This document shows positions 8,408 through 17,195 of a stretch of 34,023 nt of DNA, piece by piece (the stretch's first letter is position 1; every line of letters starts with the position of its first letter). Under the pieces are notes generated by a model. The model had not been told where the DNA came from and made no database searches. It saw only the letters and a program-made list of their open reading frames with translations. The translations under genes were made by a program, and so were the position numbers. The stretch comes from Ruoffia tabacinasalis (GTDB lineage Bacteria; Bacillota; Bacilli; Lactobacillales; Aerococcaceae), in assembly GCF_005864045.1 (NCBI RefSeq), contig NZ_VBSP01000025.1, positions 1 to 34,023 on the forward strand, read 5' to 3'.

Positions 8408-9034
8408 GGAATCCTCTACAAGTTACCAAAAAATTTGGAGTGGCGGTTGGAGAATTACCGGACGGGCTTTATTGGTGAGGGCGAATGTTTGTTGATGCTG
8501 TTGCCAGAGATTCCCCAAAATTGGGAGGTTTTAGCAGATTTGAACTTTCCGCTGGTTGCTGGGCGTATGCAGATTGATATTATGTTGATCTCGTCACGTA
8601 AAGGCTTTCATTTTGAGGTCAAGAATTTGCTTCAGAATTAAGTATATGAAAATGGAATGTAGATGTACAATGGAAGAGAGATCGGCAATGATTTCTTTAT
8701 TCAGATGATGCGAGCGCGTGGGAAATTAGTAGAAAATTTACAGAATATTGGGGACATGTTCCAGTGGAATCGAGGTTAATATTGATCAACGAGGAAGATA
8801 CAGTCAATATTATGGATGCGGATCAGCAAAGTAACTATATTAAGAGTTGGCACGTTAAAGGAATATGTACATAATGGGGCTAAGTTATATATGGCGAATG
8901 AATTCGACTTGAAAGATGGCAATATTTGGCTAGTGATTGGATAACTCGCTAAGGAAATGATGACTATCCAAGAAAATGAAGACCCACGATGTGGCGGCCT
9001 CTATTATCCTGAGCACCCAAGTAATCGGAACTGA
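8408..9034 (+). pseudogene. Degenerate NERD-domain (nuclease-related) gene
   Basis: The first readable part, LYKLPKNLEWRLENYRTGFIGEGE to MQIDIMLISSRKGFHFEVKN, is the NERD signature: a GxxGE helix, then QIDxxLIS and the E-V-K catalytic-type motif. It stops at 8641. Further pieces continue in other frames: MYNGREIGNDFFIQMMRARG (from 8662), PVESRLILINEEDTV (about 8760-8870), DLKDGNIWLVIG, and LAKEMMTIQENEDPRCGGLYYP, which ends at TGA 9032-9034. At least two frameshifts and several stops separate them and no good start codon is seen, so the gene is dead. NERD proteins are thought to be DNA-processing enzymes; the function here cannot be known. Confidence 0.8.
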
Positions 9035-9051
9035 ATGGGAAATCGACATCT

Positions 9052-9088
9052 AAACACCACATCAATAAAGTCTCGATAGGGTGTTTTT
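9052..9088 (+). terminator. Probable terminator after the NERD pseudogene
   Basis: AAACACC (9052-9058) pairs with GGTGTTT (9080-9086) followed by TT; the loop of 21 bases is long. Likely a surviving terminator of the decayed gene. Confidence 0.5.
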
Positions 9089-9112
9089 CAACAAGTCATA
9101 TTATCTAATTAA

Positions 9113-9155
9113 AAAAAGCTTGAGCAGATTATATTGTTTTTGCTCAAGCTTTTTT
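9113..9155 (-). terminator. Terminator of the suf operon
   Basis: AAAAGCTTGAGCA and TGCTCAAGCTTTT form a perfect 13-bp stem around a 14-base loop, flanked by T runs on both strands. It lies 27 bases beyond the sufB stop and can act in either direction. Confidence 0.92.
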
Positions 9156-9182
9156 GTGCGTTTGATATTGCAGTTAATGATT

Positions 9183-10577
9183 CTACCCAACCGATCCTTC
9201 CATCTCATAAGCGATTAAACGGTTCAGTTCAACGGCGTATTCAAGTGGTAATTCTTTAGCAAATGGTTCAACAAAGCCCATAATAATCATTTCAGTGGCA
9301 GTTGCCTCATCTAAGCCACGGCTCATTAAGTAGAAGAGTTGCTCTTCTGATATTTTTGAGACTTTCGCTTCGTGTTCTAAGGTCACATTACTGTTGTGGA
9401 TTTCGTTGAATGGAATTGTATCAGAACGTGACTTATCATCCATAATAATCGTGTCACATTCAATATGTGAGATTGAACGGTCACTGTTCTTGTCAAAGTA
9501 GACCTGTCCAAGGTAATCAACATTTCCCCCGTCTTTGGCAATCGATTTTGAAACGATTGAACTCGATGTATCTGGAGCCATGTGGAAGATTTTAGCCCCT
9601 GTATGTTGATGTTGATTCTCACCAGCGAAAGCAATTGATAAGACGGTTCCGCGAGAACCACGTCCATTTAAGAAGACACTTGGATATTTCATAGTGACAT
9701 TAGAGCCAAGGTTCCCATCAATCCACTCCAGTGTTGCGCCTTCTTCACAGTGACCTCGTTTAGTCACAATATTGTAGACATTATCTGACCAGTTTTGAAT
9801 GGTAGAATAACGACAATAGGCGTCTTTTTTAACGACAATTTCAACAACGGCAGCATGTAAGTTGGCATATGAGAAGGTTGGGGCAGTACACCCTTCAACG
9901 TAATGAATACTTGCACCTTCATCTACGATGATTAATGTACGCTCAAATTGTCCAGACTTTTCATTGTTCATTCGGAAGTAAGTCTGCAGTGGAAGAGTTG
10001 TTTGCACCCCTTTTGGTACATAGATAAAGGTTCCACCACTCCATACAGAGCTGTTTAATGCTGCTTGGAAGTTATCTTCTGAAGGGACAACACTACCAAA
10101 GTATTCTTTAACCAATTCAGGATAATCGCGTAAGGCAGAATCCATATCCGTAAAGATGATACCTAAGTTCTCATATGCACTTTTCATACGTGTATATACT
10201 GCTTCAGATTCATATTGAACTGTCGCTCCTGCCAAATAAGCACGTTCTGCTTCTGGGATACCAATCCGTTCGAAAGTTTTTTTAATCTCATCGGGAACAT
10301 CATCCCAAGTACGAACAGGGCGGTTAGTTGCTTTTTGGTAATACGTGATGTCATTAAAGTCAATTCCAGATAGATCAGGTCCCCATTCTGGAATGGGTTT
10401 GTTCTTATATATTTCATAAGCTTTTAATCGGTAGTCTAACATCCATTCAGGTTCATCCTTCTCTTGGGAAATGGTTCGGATAACCTCTTCATTTAATCCC
10501 AATCCAGTCGAGAAAATAATCTCAGCATTATCTTGGAAACCAAATTCATAATCGCCGAGAACTGGTACGTCGCTCAT
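9183..10577 (-). CDS. sufB: Fe-S cluster scaffold protein SufB
   Basis: SufB is the main scaffold of the SufBCD complex on which Fe-S clusters are built in the cytoplasm. Its 464 residues are typical. The N-terminal segment ([20 protein letters not shown]) and the beta-helix core with [33 protein letters not shown], and [22 protein letters not shown] are clear SufB marks, as is the C-terminal [22 protein letters not shown] shared with SufD. It is the last gene of the operon; the start lies 4 bases after the sufU stop and uses a GAAAGAGAG site inside the end of sufU. Confidence 0.97.
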   Translation of the reverse strand: MSDVPVLGDYEFGFQDNAEIIFSTGLGLNEEVIRTISQEKDEPEWMLDYRLKAYEIYKNKPIPEWGPDLSGIDFNDITYYQKATNRPVRTWDDVPDEIKKTFERIGIPEAERAYLAGATVQYESEAVYTRMKSAYENLGIIFTDMDSALRDYPELVKEYFGSVVPSEDNFQAALNSSVWSGGTFIYVPKGVQTTLPLQTYFRMNNEKSGQFERTLIIVDEGASIHYVEGCTAPTFSYANLHAAVVEIVVKKDAYCRYSTIQNWSDNVYNIVTKRGHCEEGATLEWIDGNLGSNVTMKYPSVFLNGRGSRGTVLSIAFAGENQHQHTGAKIFHMAPDTSSSIVSKSIAKDGGNVDYLGQVYFDKNSDRSISHIECDTIIMDDKSRSDTIPFNEIHNSNVTLEHEAKVSKISEEQLFYLMSRGLDEATATEMIIMGFVEPFAKELPLEYAVELNRLIAYEMEGSVG

Positions 10578-10581
10578 AGTA

Positions 10582-11076
10582 TCACTCTCTTTCTATAATT
10601 CCTTCTTCAGTCTGAGCATTTTGACTCATGCCTAATTCAAGGGCTCTCCAAGCAAGTATGCCACATTTATAACGTGCAGGAAATTTCTTAATGCCTTCTA
10701 ACAAGTAGGCATCTTGCAATACATCTTGTAATTGAGTCGTGTCCATTAAAGATTTAGCTTGCGATTTCAGTTCTCCACCTAATAAATGAGTAAAGTTCTC
10801 TATAATCTCAAGCGCTTGCTCCTTTGTTTTGTTTTTTAACGTGTCACACATCATATCGGCGCTGGCCATACTAATGGCACAACCTTGGCCGGTAAAGCCA
10901 ACTTCTTCAATTGTGTCATTATGCAGTGTGAATTCAACAACAATGGCGTCGCCACAAGTCGGGTTTAATAATTCAACACGATGAGTGTAATGGGCAATCG
11001 GTTTTTTATGGCGCGGGTTCTTTGAATGGTCCATGATGACTTCTTTGTAAAGACTCGTTAGATCAAATAGAGACAT
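10582..11076 (-). CDS. sufU: SufU, zinc-dependent sulfurtransferase of the Suf system
   Basis: SufU takes persulfide sulfur from SufS and passes it to SufBCD; this is the Gram-positive counterpart of SufE. The 164-residue protein carries the three zinc cysteines in [12 protein letters not shown] (Cys41), [14 protein letters not shown] and [12 protein letters not shown], and the SufU-specific insertion (about 80-105) that separates it from IscU. The ATG at 11076 is preferred to a TTG six bases earlier because GGAG sits at suitable distance before it. It overlaps the sufS stop by 14 bases, which suggests translational coupling with its partner enzyme. Confidence 0.96.
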   Translation of the reverse strand: MSLFDLTSLYKEVIMDHSKNPRHKKPIAHYTHRVELLNPTCGDAIVVEFTLHNDTIEEVGFTGQGCAISMASADMMCDTLKNKTKEQALEIIENFTHLLGGELKSQAKSLMDTTQLQDVLQDAYLLEGIKKFPARYKCGILAWRALELGMSQNAQTEEGIIERE

Positions 11077-12334
11077 AATCAAAAAACTCCTTTATTTTCT
11101 TTGTCACTAACAAAAATTGTTCAACTTCAGCGGCAGTATTGTACATACCAACACTCGCTCTTAAAGTAGCCGCGACATCAAGTTTGCGCATCAATACTTG
11201 GGCGCAATGATGTCCAGCTCGTACAGCAATACCTTCCATATCATAAGCAGAGGCTGCGTCATGGGGATGAATAGTAGTAAAGTTGAAACTAATAATACCA
11301 TGAGGATTGCGTGCAATGATATCAGGGCTCTGGTAAAGTTCAATACCATCAATTTCTTGAAGCCCTTGGTACAACTGTTGGGTCAAAGCGGCTTCATGTT
11401 GAGCAATGGCTTCAATACCAGTTTGGTTAATATACTCTAAGGCCGCTTGTAAGGCGATCGCTTGTGCAATCGGCGGGGTGCCGGCTTCGAACTTCCATGG
11501 TGAGTCTTTATAATTACTCTCATAATCACCGACAAAGTGGATCATCTCACCACCATATTGAACGGGACGTGCTTGTTGGTGGTGTCTTTCATTTAAGTAA
11601 CAGATACCAACCCCAGTCGGACCATAAGCTTTATGCCCGCTAAAGCAATACGCATCAATACCTAAATCGTTCACGTTAATCGCTTGATGAGGAATTGCTT
11701 GAGCGCCATCAACAATGAGTAAAATATCGTGTTCGCGTGCCCATTCACTAAGAGTTTGGATCGGTTGTTCAACTCCAAGAACATTGGATACATGTTGGAT
11801 CACGATGGCACGAATATTTTCTGTGTTTCTTTTCTTTAACACAGAAAGGTTAACTTGAAAATCCTCATTAAGCGCCATATATTCTAACTTTGCCCCCTTG
11901 CGTTGACAAAGTTCTTGCCAAGGCACGAGATTAGAATGATGTTCTAGAGGTGTTGTTAAAATAATATCATCGGTTTCTAGTTGGTCTTCAACAAGCCCTC
12001 TAGCAAGAAAATTAATCCCATCGGTGGTTCCACTCGTGAAGATCACTTCACTAGCATCCTTTGCCCCAATGAAGTTCGCAATATAATGCCGGCTTCCTTC
12101 GTAAGCACGTGTTGCTCGCTCGGCTAAAGTATGGACACCGCGGTGAATATTGGCATTATCATAGTGGTAGTAGTCGGCTAATGCTTCAACAACTGAATGA
12201 GGTGTCTGGGATGTAGCTGCATTATCAAAGTATATTAAGGGTTCATTATTGACACTTTGTTCTAAGATTGGAAATTGGGCTCGAATAGACTGGCTTTTCT
12301 CTTGAGAGAAGAGTCTTAAAGGTGTGAATGTCAT
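11063..12334 (-). CDS. sufS: Cysteine desulfurase SufS
   Basis: SufS is a PLP enzyme that removes sulfur from cysteine as a persulfide. Its 423 residues fit group II desulfurases. Key residues are visible: the PLP Schiff-base lysine in SGHKAYGPTG (Lys235), PLEHHSN (about 129-135), the aspartate in LLIVDGAQA, and the persulfide cysteine in RAGHHCAQV (Cys377) on a short loop typical of SufS. A strong AGGAGGTGACACC precedes the ATG at 12334. It follows sufD after 35 bases, including the ribosome binding site. Confidence 0.97.
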   Translation of the reverse strand: MTFTPLRLFSQEKSQSIRAQFPILEQSVNNEPLIYFDNAATSQTPHSVVEALADYYHYDNANIHRGVHTLAERATRAYEGSRHYIANFIGAKDASEVIFTSGTTDGINFLARGLVEDQLETDDIILTTPLEHHSNLVPWQELCQRKGAKLEYMALNEDFQVNLSVLKKRNTENIRAIVIQHVSNVLGVEQPIQTLSEWAREHDILLIVDGAQAIPHQAINVNDLGIDAYCFSGHKAYGPTGVGICYLNERHHQQARPVQYGGEMIHFVGDYESNYKDSPWKFEAGTPPIAQAIALQAALEYINQTGIEAIAQHEAALTQQLYQGLQEIDGIELYQSPDIIARNPHGIISFNFTTIHPHDAASAYDMEGIAVRAGHHCAQVLMRKLDVAATLRASVGMYNTAAEVEQFLLVTKKIKEFFDYVSI

Positions 12335-12369
12335 GGTGTCACCTCCTAATAGTTGATACAGTTAATTTA

Positions 12370-13683
12370 TTAATCATGGTTTAATGTTTTAAGTTTCTCA
12401 TCAATGATCTCGACCATTTGTTGTCTTACTTTATTAGATGGCATTGTTTGAATCACTTGACCTAAAAATCCTCGGATGAGTAAGTATTCAGCTTCCTCGT
12501 GCTTTAAACCACGACTCATTAAGTAATACAGTTGCTCTTCATCAACTTGACCCACACTCGCGGCGTGACCAGCCGTGACTTCAAACTCATCAATATATAA
12601 GATTGGGTTTGTATCCGCACGGGCATCATCAGAAAGCATCATTACACGGCTTTCCTGTTGTGCATCTGCGCCCTTTGCATTTTTAACGATATGGCCGATA
12701 CCGTTGAACGTTAGACGCGCTTGGTCAAGAATAACCCCATGTTGGAAGATGTTGGCAGTTGTATTCTTACCAACATTGAGGACCTTCGTGTTAATCGTCT
12801 GTGTCTGCGATTGGTTACTAATACTAATAACATCAACGTTGGATGATGAGCCGTTACCATCTAAGACGGTATAGGTATCTAAGATTGTATCCCCATTATT
12901 CATAGCAGCCACGGCCCAAGAAATATTCGCATCAGGCTGTGTCAATCCGTAGCGACGAATGAAACTTGTCGTGTTTGCTCCAAGTGAATCCATCGAGACA
13001 TACTTAACACTAGCCCCATTGAGAGCAATCACCTCAACAAATAAAGTGGCGCTATTGGATTTATCGCCGATCGTATTTGATTTCTCTAAGTATTCAACGT
13101 GACTATTCGTATCCGCTACAATTAAAATATGCTTATTGAATGCGAGTTCTTGACGACTGTCTTGTAGCAACACTGCTTCAATCGGCAAGTTCACTTCAAC
13201 GTTTTTTGGAATATAGATGAATAATCCACCGTTCATAAAGGCTGTATGGTAGGCAGCAACTTTATCTTCTGTAGCTGAAATCGCACTGAATAGATGCGCA
13301 TCCACTAATTCAGGAAATTCATTCATTGCAGTGAAGAGGTCTTGAATAATTACACCTTGCTCCATTAAGTCTGCTAGCACGAAATCAACATCCGTCGTAT
13401 TACCACAGTGAGCGATGCGGGCGCTCAGTTGTTGGTCATCCGAAAGCTTTAGGTTGTTTTTATAAGTAGAGACTAAGTCATTGGCACTGGCTTTTGGACT
13501 TGCAATCACTTGGCTGAATAATTCCCACGTTGGGTAGCTCATACGCTCTATAAAAGGTAAGGGCAGTGTTTCCCAAGCAGCTAAGGCTTGTTGTTGTGCG
13601 TCTTGAAAAGATTGAGTAACGTTTGAGTATTGTGGAATTAAGCTTTTTTGTTCATGTAATGGTATTTGTGTCAAGGGTTTCAC
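12370..13683 (-). CDS. sufD: Fe-S cluster assembly protein SufD
   Basis: SufD pairs with SufB and SufC in the scaffold complex and helps bring in iron. The 437-residue protein shows the SufB/SufD beta-helix, with LFIYIPKNVEVNLPIEAVLLQ, FEVTAGHAASVGQVDEEQLYYLMSRGL and the C-terminal helices. The open frame starts at GTG 13683, which touches the TAG of sufC directly; a TTG nine bases later (13674-13672) has AGTAGGTG at better spacing and could be the real start, which would shorten the protein by three residues. Either way translation is tightly coupled to sufC. Confidence 0.95.
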   Translation of the reverse strand: MKPLTQIPLHEQKSLIPQYSNVTQSFQDAQQQALAAWETLPLPFIERMSYPTWELFSQVIASPKASANDLVSTYKNNLKLSDDQQLSARIAHCGNTTDVDFVLADLMEQGVIIQDLFTAMNEFPELVDAHLFSAISATEDKVAAYHTAFMNGGLFIYIPKNVEVNLPIEAVLLQDSRQELAFNKHILIVADTNSHVEYLEKSNTIGDKSNSATLFVEVIALNGASVKYVSMDSLGANTTSFIRRYGLTQPDANISWAVAAMNNGDTILDTYTVLDGNGSSSNVDVISISNQSQTQTINTKVLNVGKNTTANIFQHGVILDQARLTFNGIGHIVKNAKGADAQQESRVMMLSDDARADTNPILYIDEFEVTAGHAASVGQVDEEQLYYLMSRGLKHEEAEYLLIRGFLGQVIQTMPSNKVRQQMVEIIDEKLKTLNHD

Positions 13684-14454
13684 CTACTCTTTTAATTCGA
13701 AATCTAAGCCCAACTCTTTAACGATGCCACGATATCCCTCATCTTCTAATCGTTTGGCTAATTCAGGACCACCTGATTTAACGATTTTTCCATCGATAAT
13801 AATATGAACATAATCCGGTGTAATGTAGTTTAGTAAACGTTGATAATGCGTAATGATTAAAGCACCAAAGTTTTCGCCACGCATCTCATTTACACCACGT
13901 GAAACAACTTTTAAGGCATCAATATCAAGTCCTGAGTCAATTTCGTCTAGGATGGCGAAGGCTGGTTGAATCATCATTAATTGTAAGATTTCGTTTCTTT
14001 TCTTCTCACCACCTGAGAAACCTTCGTTCAAGTAACGTTCTGCCATTTCTTCCGGCATGTTTAAGATGGCCATCTTTTCATCGAGTTTTTTAATAAATTC
14101 CATGACACTCATTTTGTCATCGTCAGCGCGACGGGCATTAATGGCAGCTTTCATAAACTGGGCATTTGTTACACCAGGAATCTCGCTTGGGTACTGGACT
14201 GCTAAGAATAGCCCAGCTCGAGCACGCTCATCAACTTCCATTTCCAATACATTTTTACCATCTAAGTAAATTTCTCCTTCGGTCACTGTATAAGCTGGAT
14301 TTCCCATGATCGCCGCTGCTAAGGTTGATTTACCCGTTCCGTTTGGTCCCATTATGGCATGGATTTCATCCGTATTAATGGTTAAGTTTAGACCTTTTAA
14401 AATTTCCTTGTCTTCAATTGATACGTGTAAGTTTTTAATTTCTAATGTCTTCAT
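13684..14454 (-). CDS. sufC: Fe-S cluster assembly ATPase SufC
   Basis: SufC is the ABC-type ATPase that drives shape change in the SufBCD scaffold; unlike transporters it has no membrane partner. The 256 residues contain Walker A GPNGTGKST (36-44), the Q-loop near LAVQYPSEIPG, the SufC-type signature SGGEKKR (147-153), Walker B AFAILDE (165-171) and the H-loop ITHYQ. The start at 14454 is chosen because GGAGGG lies 6 bases before it and MKTLEIKNLHV is the conserved N-terminus; an in-frame codon at 14493 has no site. It is the first gene of the operon. Confidence 0.97.
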   Translation of the reverse strand: MKTLEIKNLHVSIEDKEILKGLNLTINTDEIHAIMGPNGTGKSTLAAAIMGNPAYTVTEGEIYLDGKNVLEMEVDERARAGLFLAVQYPSEIPGVTNAQFMKAAINARRADDDKMSVMEFIKKLDEKMAILNMPEEMAERYLNEGFSGGEKKRNEILQLMMIQPAFAILDEIDSGLDIDALKVVSRGVNEMRGENFGALIITHYQRLLNYITPDYVHIIIDGKIVKSGGPELAKRLEDEGYRGIVKELGLDFELKE

Positions 14455-14863
14455 TGATACCCTCCAATTATTTAATAAAAATGATGGCTCCATACTTTAT
14501 TTTATTAAATTAGCTAAATGAGCCGAGTGGCAAACGTTCATATAACTTTATTTTATATAATATAACACATAAAAAATTATAAAACTACTCTACTTTCACC
14601 CTGTCTTTAATACTTAAATGAAATGGGAAAGCGTTTAGATAAATTAAGCACTAAGCTTGTCAAATTAGGAGGGTAGAAGAAAATCAGTCTATAAATAAAT
14701 ATCAAAAGTATCTCCACTCATCAGTAGCAAATACAATACCAAGAACTATATGAGTAAATTAATAATTTCTATCCTCAAACTTTGAAAATCGTTTTAAACA
14801 TGTTGAATTGTAATAATTATTGCGACAAATATGTTTCTTTACTTGATTAGCAAGCGTTCGTGT
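14455..14863. other. Intergenic leader of suf and gene-free interval
   Basis: The 400 bases hold the suf ribosome binding site and an AT-rich leader (TATA-like strings near 14540-14570 on the minus strand), but I cannot choose one promoter. GGAAAGCGTTTAGA (14626-14639) resembles a catabolite-response element at 11 of 14 positions. Nothing coding is seen. Confidence 0.4.
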
Positions 14864-14931
14864 AAAAATACGTCCAAAAAGGCAACCGTCGCAACCGTAT
14901 CTTCTCGTGCACCGCCTAGACCGCGACACAT
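14864..14931 (+). pseudogene. Remnant of an RluA-type pseudouridine synthase gene
   Basis: About 68 bases closely follow bases 5736-5803 of the intact RluA-family gene and would encode KYVQKGNRRNRIF and, after a one-base deletion, VHRLDRDTS. The deletion turns the frame into a stop. Only the catalytic motif region is left. It could come from a duplication or from a lost paralogue. Its end, CATCC-AACA-GGATG plus T-tract (14925-14949), looks like a small terminator just before array 2. Confidence 0.75.
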
Positions 14932-14962
14932 CCAACAGGATGACTTTTTTTCATTAAATCAA

Positions 14963-15172
14963 AAAAGGGCGTCGAGCACCGGCTCGACGTACCGCAAATT
15001 GACTTACGGTTCATCGTGCTAACTCACGACACTCCGTAAACGCAAATACGGTTCATCGTGCCACCTCACGACACTCCGCATTCGAAAATACGGTCCATCG
15101 TGCCTCTTCACGACGCCCCGTAAACATAAATACGGCTCATCGTTCCACCTCACAACGCCCCGTAAACGCCAA
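14963..15172. repeat. Array 2: five 42-bp tandem repeats, same family as array 1
   Basis: Five 42-bp units: 14963-15004, 15005-15046, 15047-15088, 15089-15130 and 15131-15172. The first is type B with a perfect CGTCGAGC-accg-GCTCGACG hairpin and shares GGCTCGACGTACCGCAAAT with unit 1 of array 1 (3231-3249). The other four are type A, each with TCGTG-N7-CACGA (degraded in unit 5) and, between units, CCGTA-N8-TACGG. Unlike array 1 its frames contain stops, so it is not coding. The right edge runs into CCAAAAATCCCCACAAAAAA, which array 1 shares nearly exactly. Confidence 0.92.
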
Positions 15173-15191
15173 ATTCTCCAAAAATCCCCAC

Positions 15192-15225
15192 AAAAAAAGG
15201 AGCATCACCCACCAAGGTAACGCCC
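15192..15225 (-). terminator. Terminator of the broken membrane-protein gene
   Basis: On the minus strand GGGCGTTACC pairs with GGTGATGCTCC (one bulge, two G-T pairs) and is followed by seven T. It lies 8 bases past the pseudogene stop and its T run merges with the edge of array 2. Confidence 0.65.
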
Positions 15226-15232
15226 ATCTCAC

Positions 15233-15890
15233 CTAAAACTCAAAACCAAACTCTCCATACTTCTCAGCTTTCTCCTCCAACACAATTTGAATCGCTGTTT
15301 TAATCCGGTTCAGATTACTAAAGCTGGGGTAGTGATCAATCACCACTGTCAACTTCCCAATCGTATCAGACAACTTAAACGTACTAATAATAATTCCGCC
15401 TCACTTGAATTCAAGCGCGCAACACTCAACTCCCGGTGCTGGCACGTCTCAATCGCCAAAAAATCTCACAATTCAAATGATAACAACTTCTGAATCATCC
15501 GCGCATGAGAATAGTGCCCATCATAATACTTCCCGTGCAAATCAACCATTAAATTCTTCAAATTAATGAATCTATATAGATCGGAAAGTCAATCTTATTC
15601 TCATCCATAGACCGACCCAGTAATTGTCTAAACTCATGATATATATCATAAAGTGCTTAGTGAGTCTTAGGAAACTGTGCACGAAAATATTCTTGCATAC
15701 CCGCTGATTGTTCCATCATAATTCGATATCCTTTATGCGATGATTCGATGCCAAGATCAGGTTTCGACCCACTTATGAAAGCAATATCTTCCTTTATAAT
15801 ACGAGCAGTACTGTCTAGATGTTCAGGTAAGGTAGACATTGTTACCAGCCATCCCGTTCCAGCAATAAGCCAATAAATTAAAAGCGGCGA
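15233..15890 (-). pseudogene. Degenerate gene, probable small membrane-anchored protein
   Basis: Reading the minus strand from about 15890 gives a hydrophobic segment LLIYWLIAGTGWLVTM, then 60 open residues from MSTLPEHLDSTARIIKEDIAF to FPKTH, a TAA stop, and in the same frame ALYDIYHEFRQLLGRSMDENKIDFPIYIDS. After a frameshift NLKNLMVDLHGKYYDGHYSHARMIQKLLSFEL follows, another stop, DFLAIETCQHRELSVARLNSSEAELL, and after a further shift FKLSDTIGKLTVVIDHYPSF to KAEKYGEFGFEF, which ends at TAG (rc 15233-15235). At least three stops and two frameshifts show decay. I do not recognise the family. Confidence 0.6.
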
Positions 15891-16333
15891 AGATTAATTG
15901 CCTTTTAAAAACGTCTCATAGAATCCCTATCAAACTTATCGCTAGAAAAACGCTTTCTAATCGAAATCCACCTAAATTATACTGTAATATAAAGTAACTT
16001 ATGAAAGTTTTAGCCAATAGTATTGTAAAGTTTATGTAAATTTTAAGGGTTAATTAAGAAAAAAGAGAAAAATGTAGTATCATAATTTAAGTGAATAATA
16101 AGGATACATTCGGCGCATAGAATAAATTATTTCATTACTATATATAATTAAATATATATATTAATCGTTTTCAATGAGATATAAACGATTTTCCCCCTTT
16201 AAATACTATAGATTTATGCGTATAATTAAGGTAAAATTAAACAATCTATAAAAAAATATTATCAAAACTAGAAAAAATTAAATATTAACTTAATATCGAA
16301 GTGTTGATAATCTAATCAAGAGGAGCAAAAAGG
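15891..16333. other. Intergenic region before the capsule locus
   Basis: Very AT-rich. It holds a cre-like palindrome TAGAAA-aacgc-TTTCTA (15943-15959), an inverted repeat AATCGTTT/AAACGATT (16163-16170 and 16183-16190) and a TATAAT box (16221-16226) with a weak TTTAAA 17 bases upstream. The last is the best candidate for the promoter of the capsule operon, with a leader of about 100 bases. No gene seen. Confidence 0.45.
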
Positions 16334-17152
16334 ATGAAATTTACCCGGAATGTTTTACTTATATTACTAATGGTTACCTCAACATTAAGTCCCAACCCGT
16401 TTGTATCCGCTCAGGAAGAGTCATCAGAATCTTCTGAGCATTTTTCGATGTTATTTATGGGAGTAGACACTGGAGACTTAGGAAGAGTGGATCAAGGTCG
16501 TTCAGATACAATGATGGTTATGGATATTAATAAGGAAGAAGAAACTGGAATTCTTGCAAGTATTCCACGAGATGCCTATGTTGAGATTGAAGGATATGGA
16601 TTGGATAAAATAAATCATGCATACGCCTTTGGTGGAGCAGAATTAAGCTTAAGCACAGTAAACAACTTCTTAGACACAAACATTGAAAACTATGTCGTAG
16701 TTAACATGGCAGGACTGAAGGAAATTGTAGATGCAGTTGGAACAATTGAAGTGACACCACCGACATCCTTCTCGATAGGAGGCTATGATTTCGTAGCTGG
16801 AGTCACAACCAAATTAGATAGCGATATGGCATTAGCGTATGCACGTGAGCGTTATACATCAGGCGGTGATTACGCAAGACAAGAACGCCAACGTGAAATC
16901 GTACAAGCAGTGATGCAAAAAGCAACGGAACTGGAATCAATACCAAACTATATTAAGATGTTCTCTGCTTTATCAGATAATATTGAAACAAACTTAAGCT
17001 TGCCACAATTGTTCGATTTATACAAAACTTACAATTCAAATATCGAAATTGAAACTTATCAATTAACGGGAACAGGTGAGATGATCGATGGTATTTACTA
17101 TGACATCATTGATGAAAACTCATTGGCGGCTTTAAAAGAACAACTACATTAA
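16334..17152 (+). CDS. LytR-CpsA-Psr (LCP) family protein, polymer-to-wall ligase
   Basis: LCP proteins move undecaprenyl-linked polymers such as capsule or teichoic acid to peptidoglycan outside the cell. The 272 residues begin with a signal anchor (RNVLLILLMVTSTLSP, about 5-26). The LCP domain carries LFMGVDTGD, the conserved arginines in GRSDTMMV and SIPRDAYVEI, KINHAYAFGG, and ARERYTSGGDYARQERQ. The N-terminal accessory domain of larger family members is absent. GAGGAG precedes the ATG. As first gene of the capsule operon it most likely attaches the capsule. Confidence 0.93.
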   Translation: MKFTRNVLLILLMVTSTLSPNPFVSAQEESSESSEHFSMLFMGVDTGDLGRVDQGRSDTMMVMDINKEEETGILASIPRDAYVEIEGYGLDKINHAYAFGGAELSLSTVNNFLDTNIENYVVVNMAGLKEIVDAVGTIEVTPPTSFSIGGYDFVAGVTTKLDSDMALAYARERYTSGGDYARQERQREIVQAVMQKATELESIPNYIKMFSALSDNIETNLSLPQLFDLYKTYNSNIEIETYQLTGTGEMIDGIYYDIIDENSLAALKEQLH

Positions 17153-17195
17153 TAAAAGATAATAAATGAATTAAAATAGTAAAGTTGGTGACCGA

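Noticed and set aside
14831-15022. 63-codon plus-strand frame over the RluA remnant and array 2
   Set aside because: It joins a frameshifted gene shard with repeat DNA and has no ribosome binding site.
15943-15959. TAGAAA-N5-TTTCTA as a catabolite-response element
   Set aside because: It departs from the cre consensus at three of 14 positions and no carbon-use gene is near; kept only as a note in the intergenic entry.
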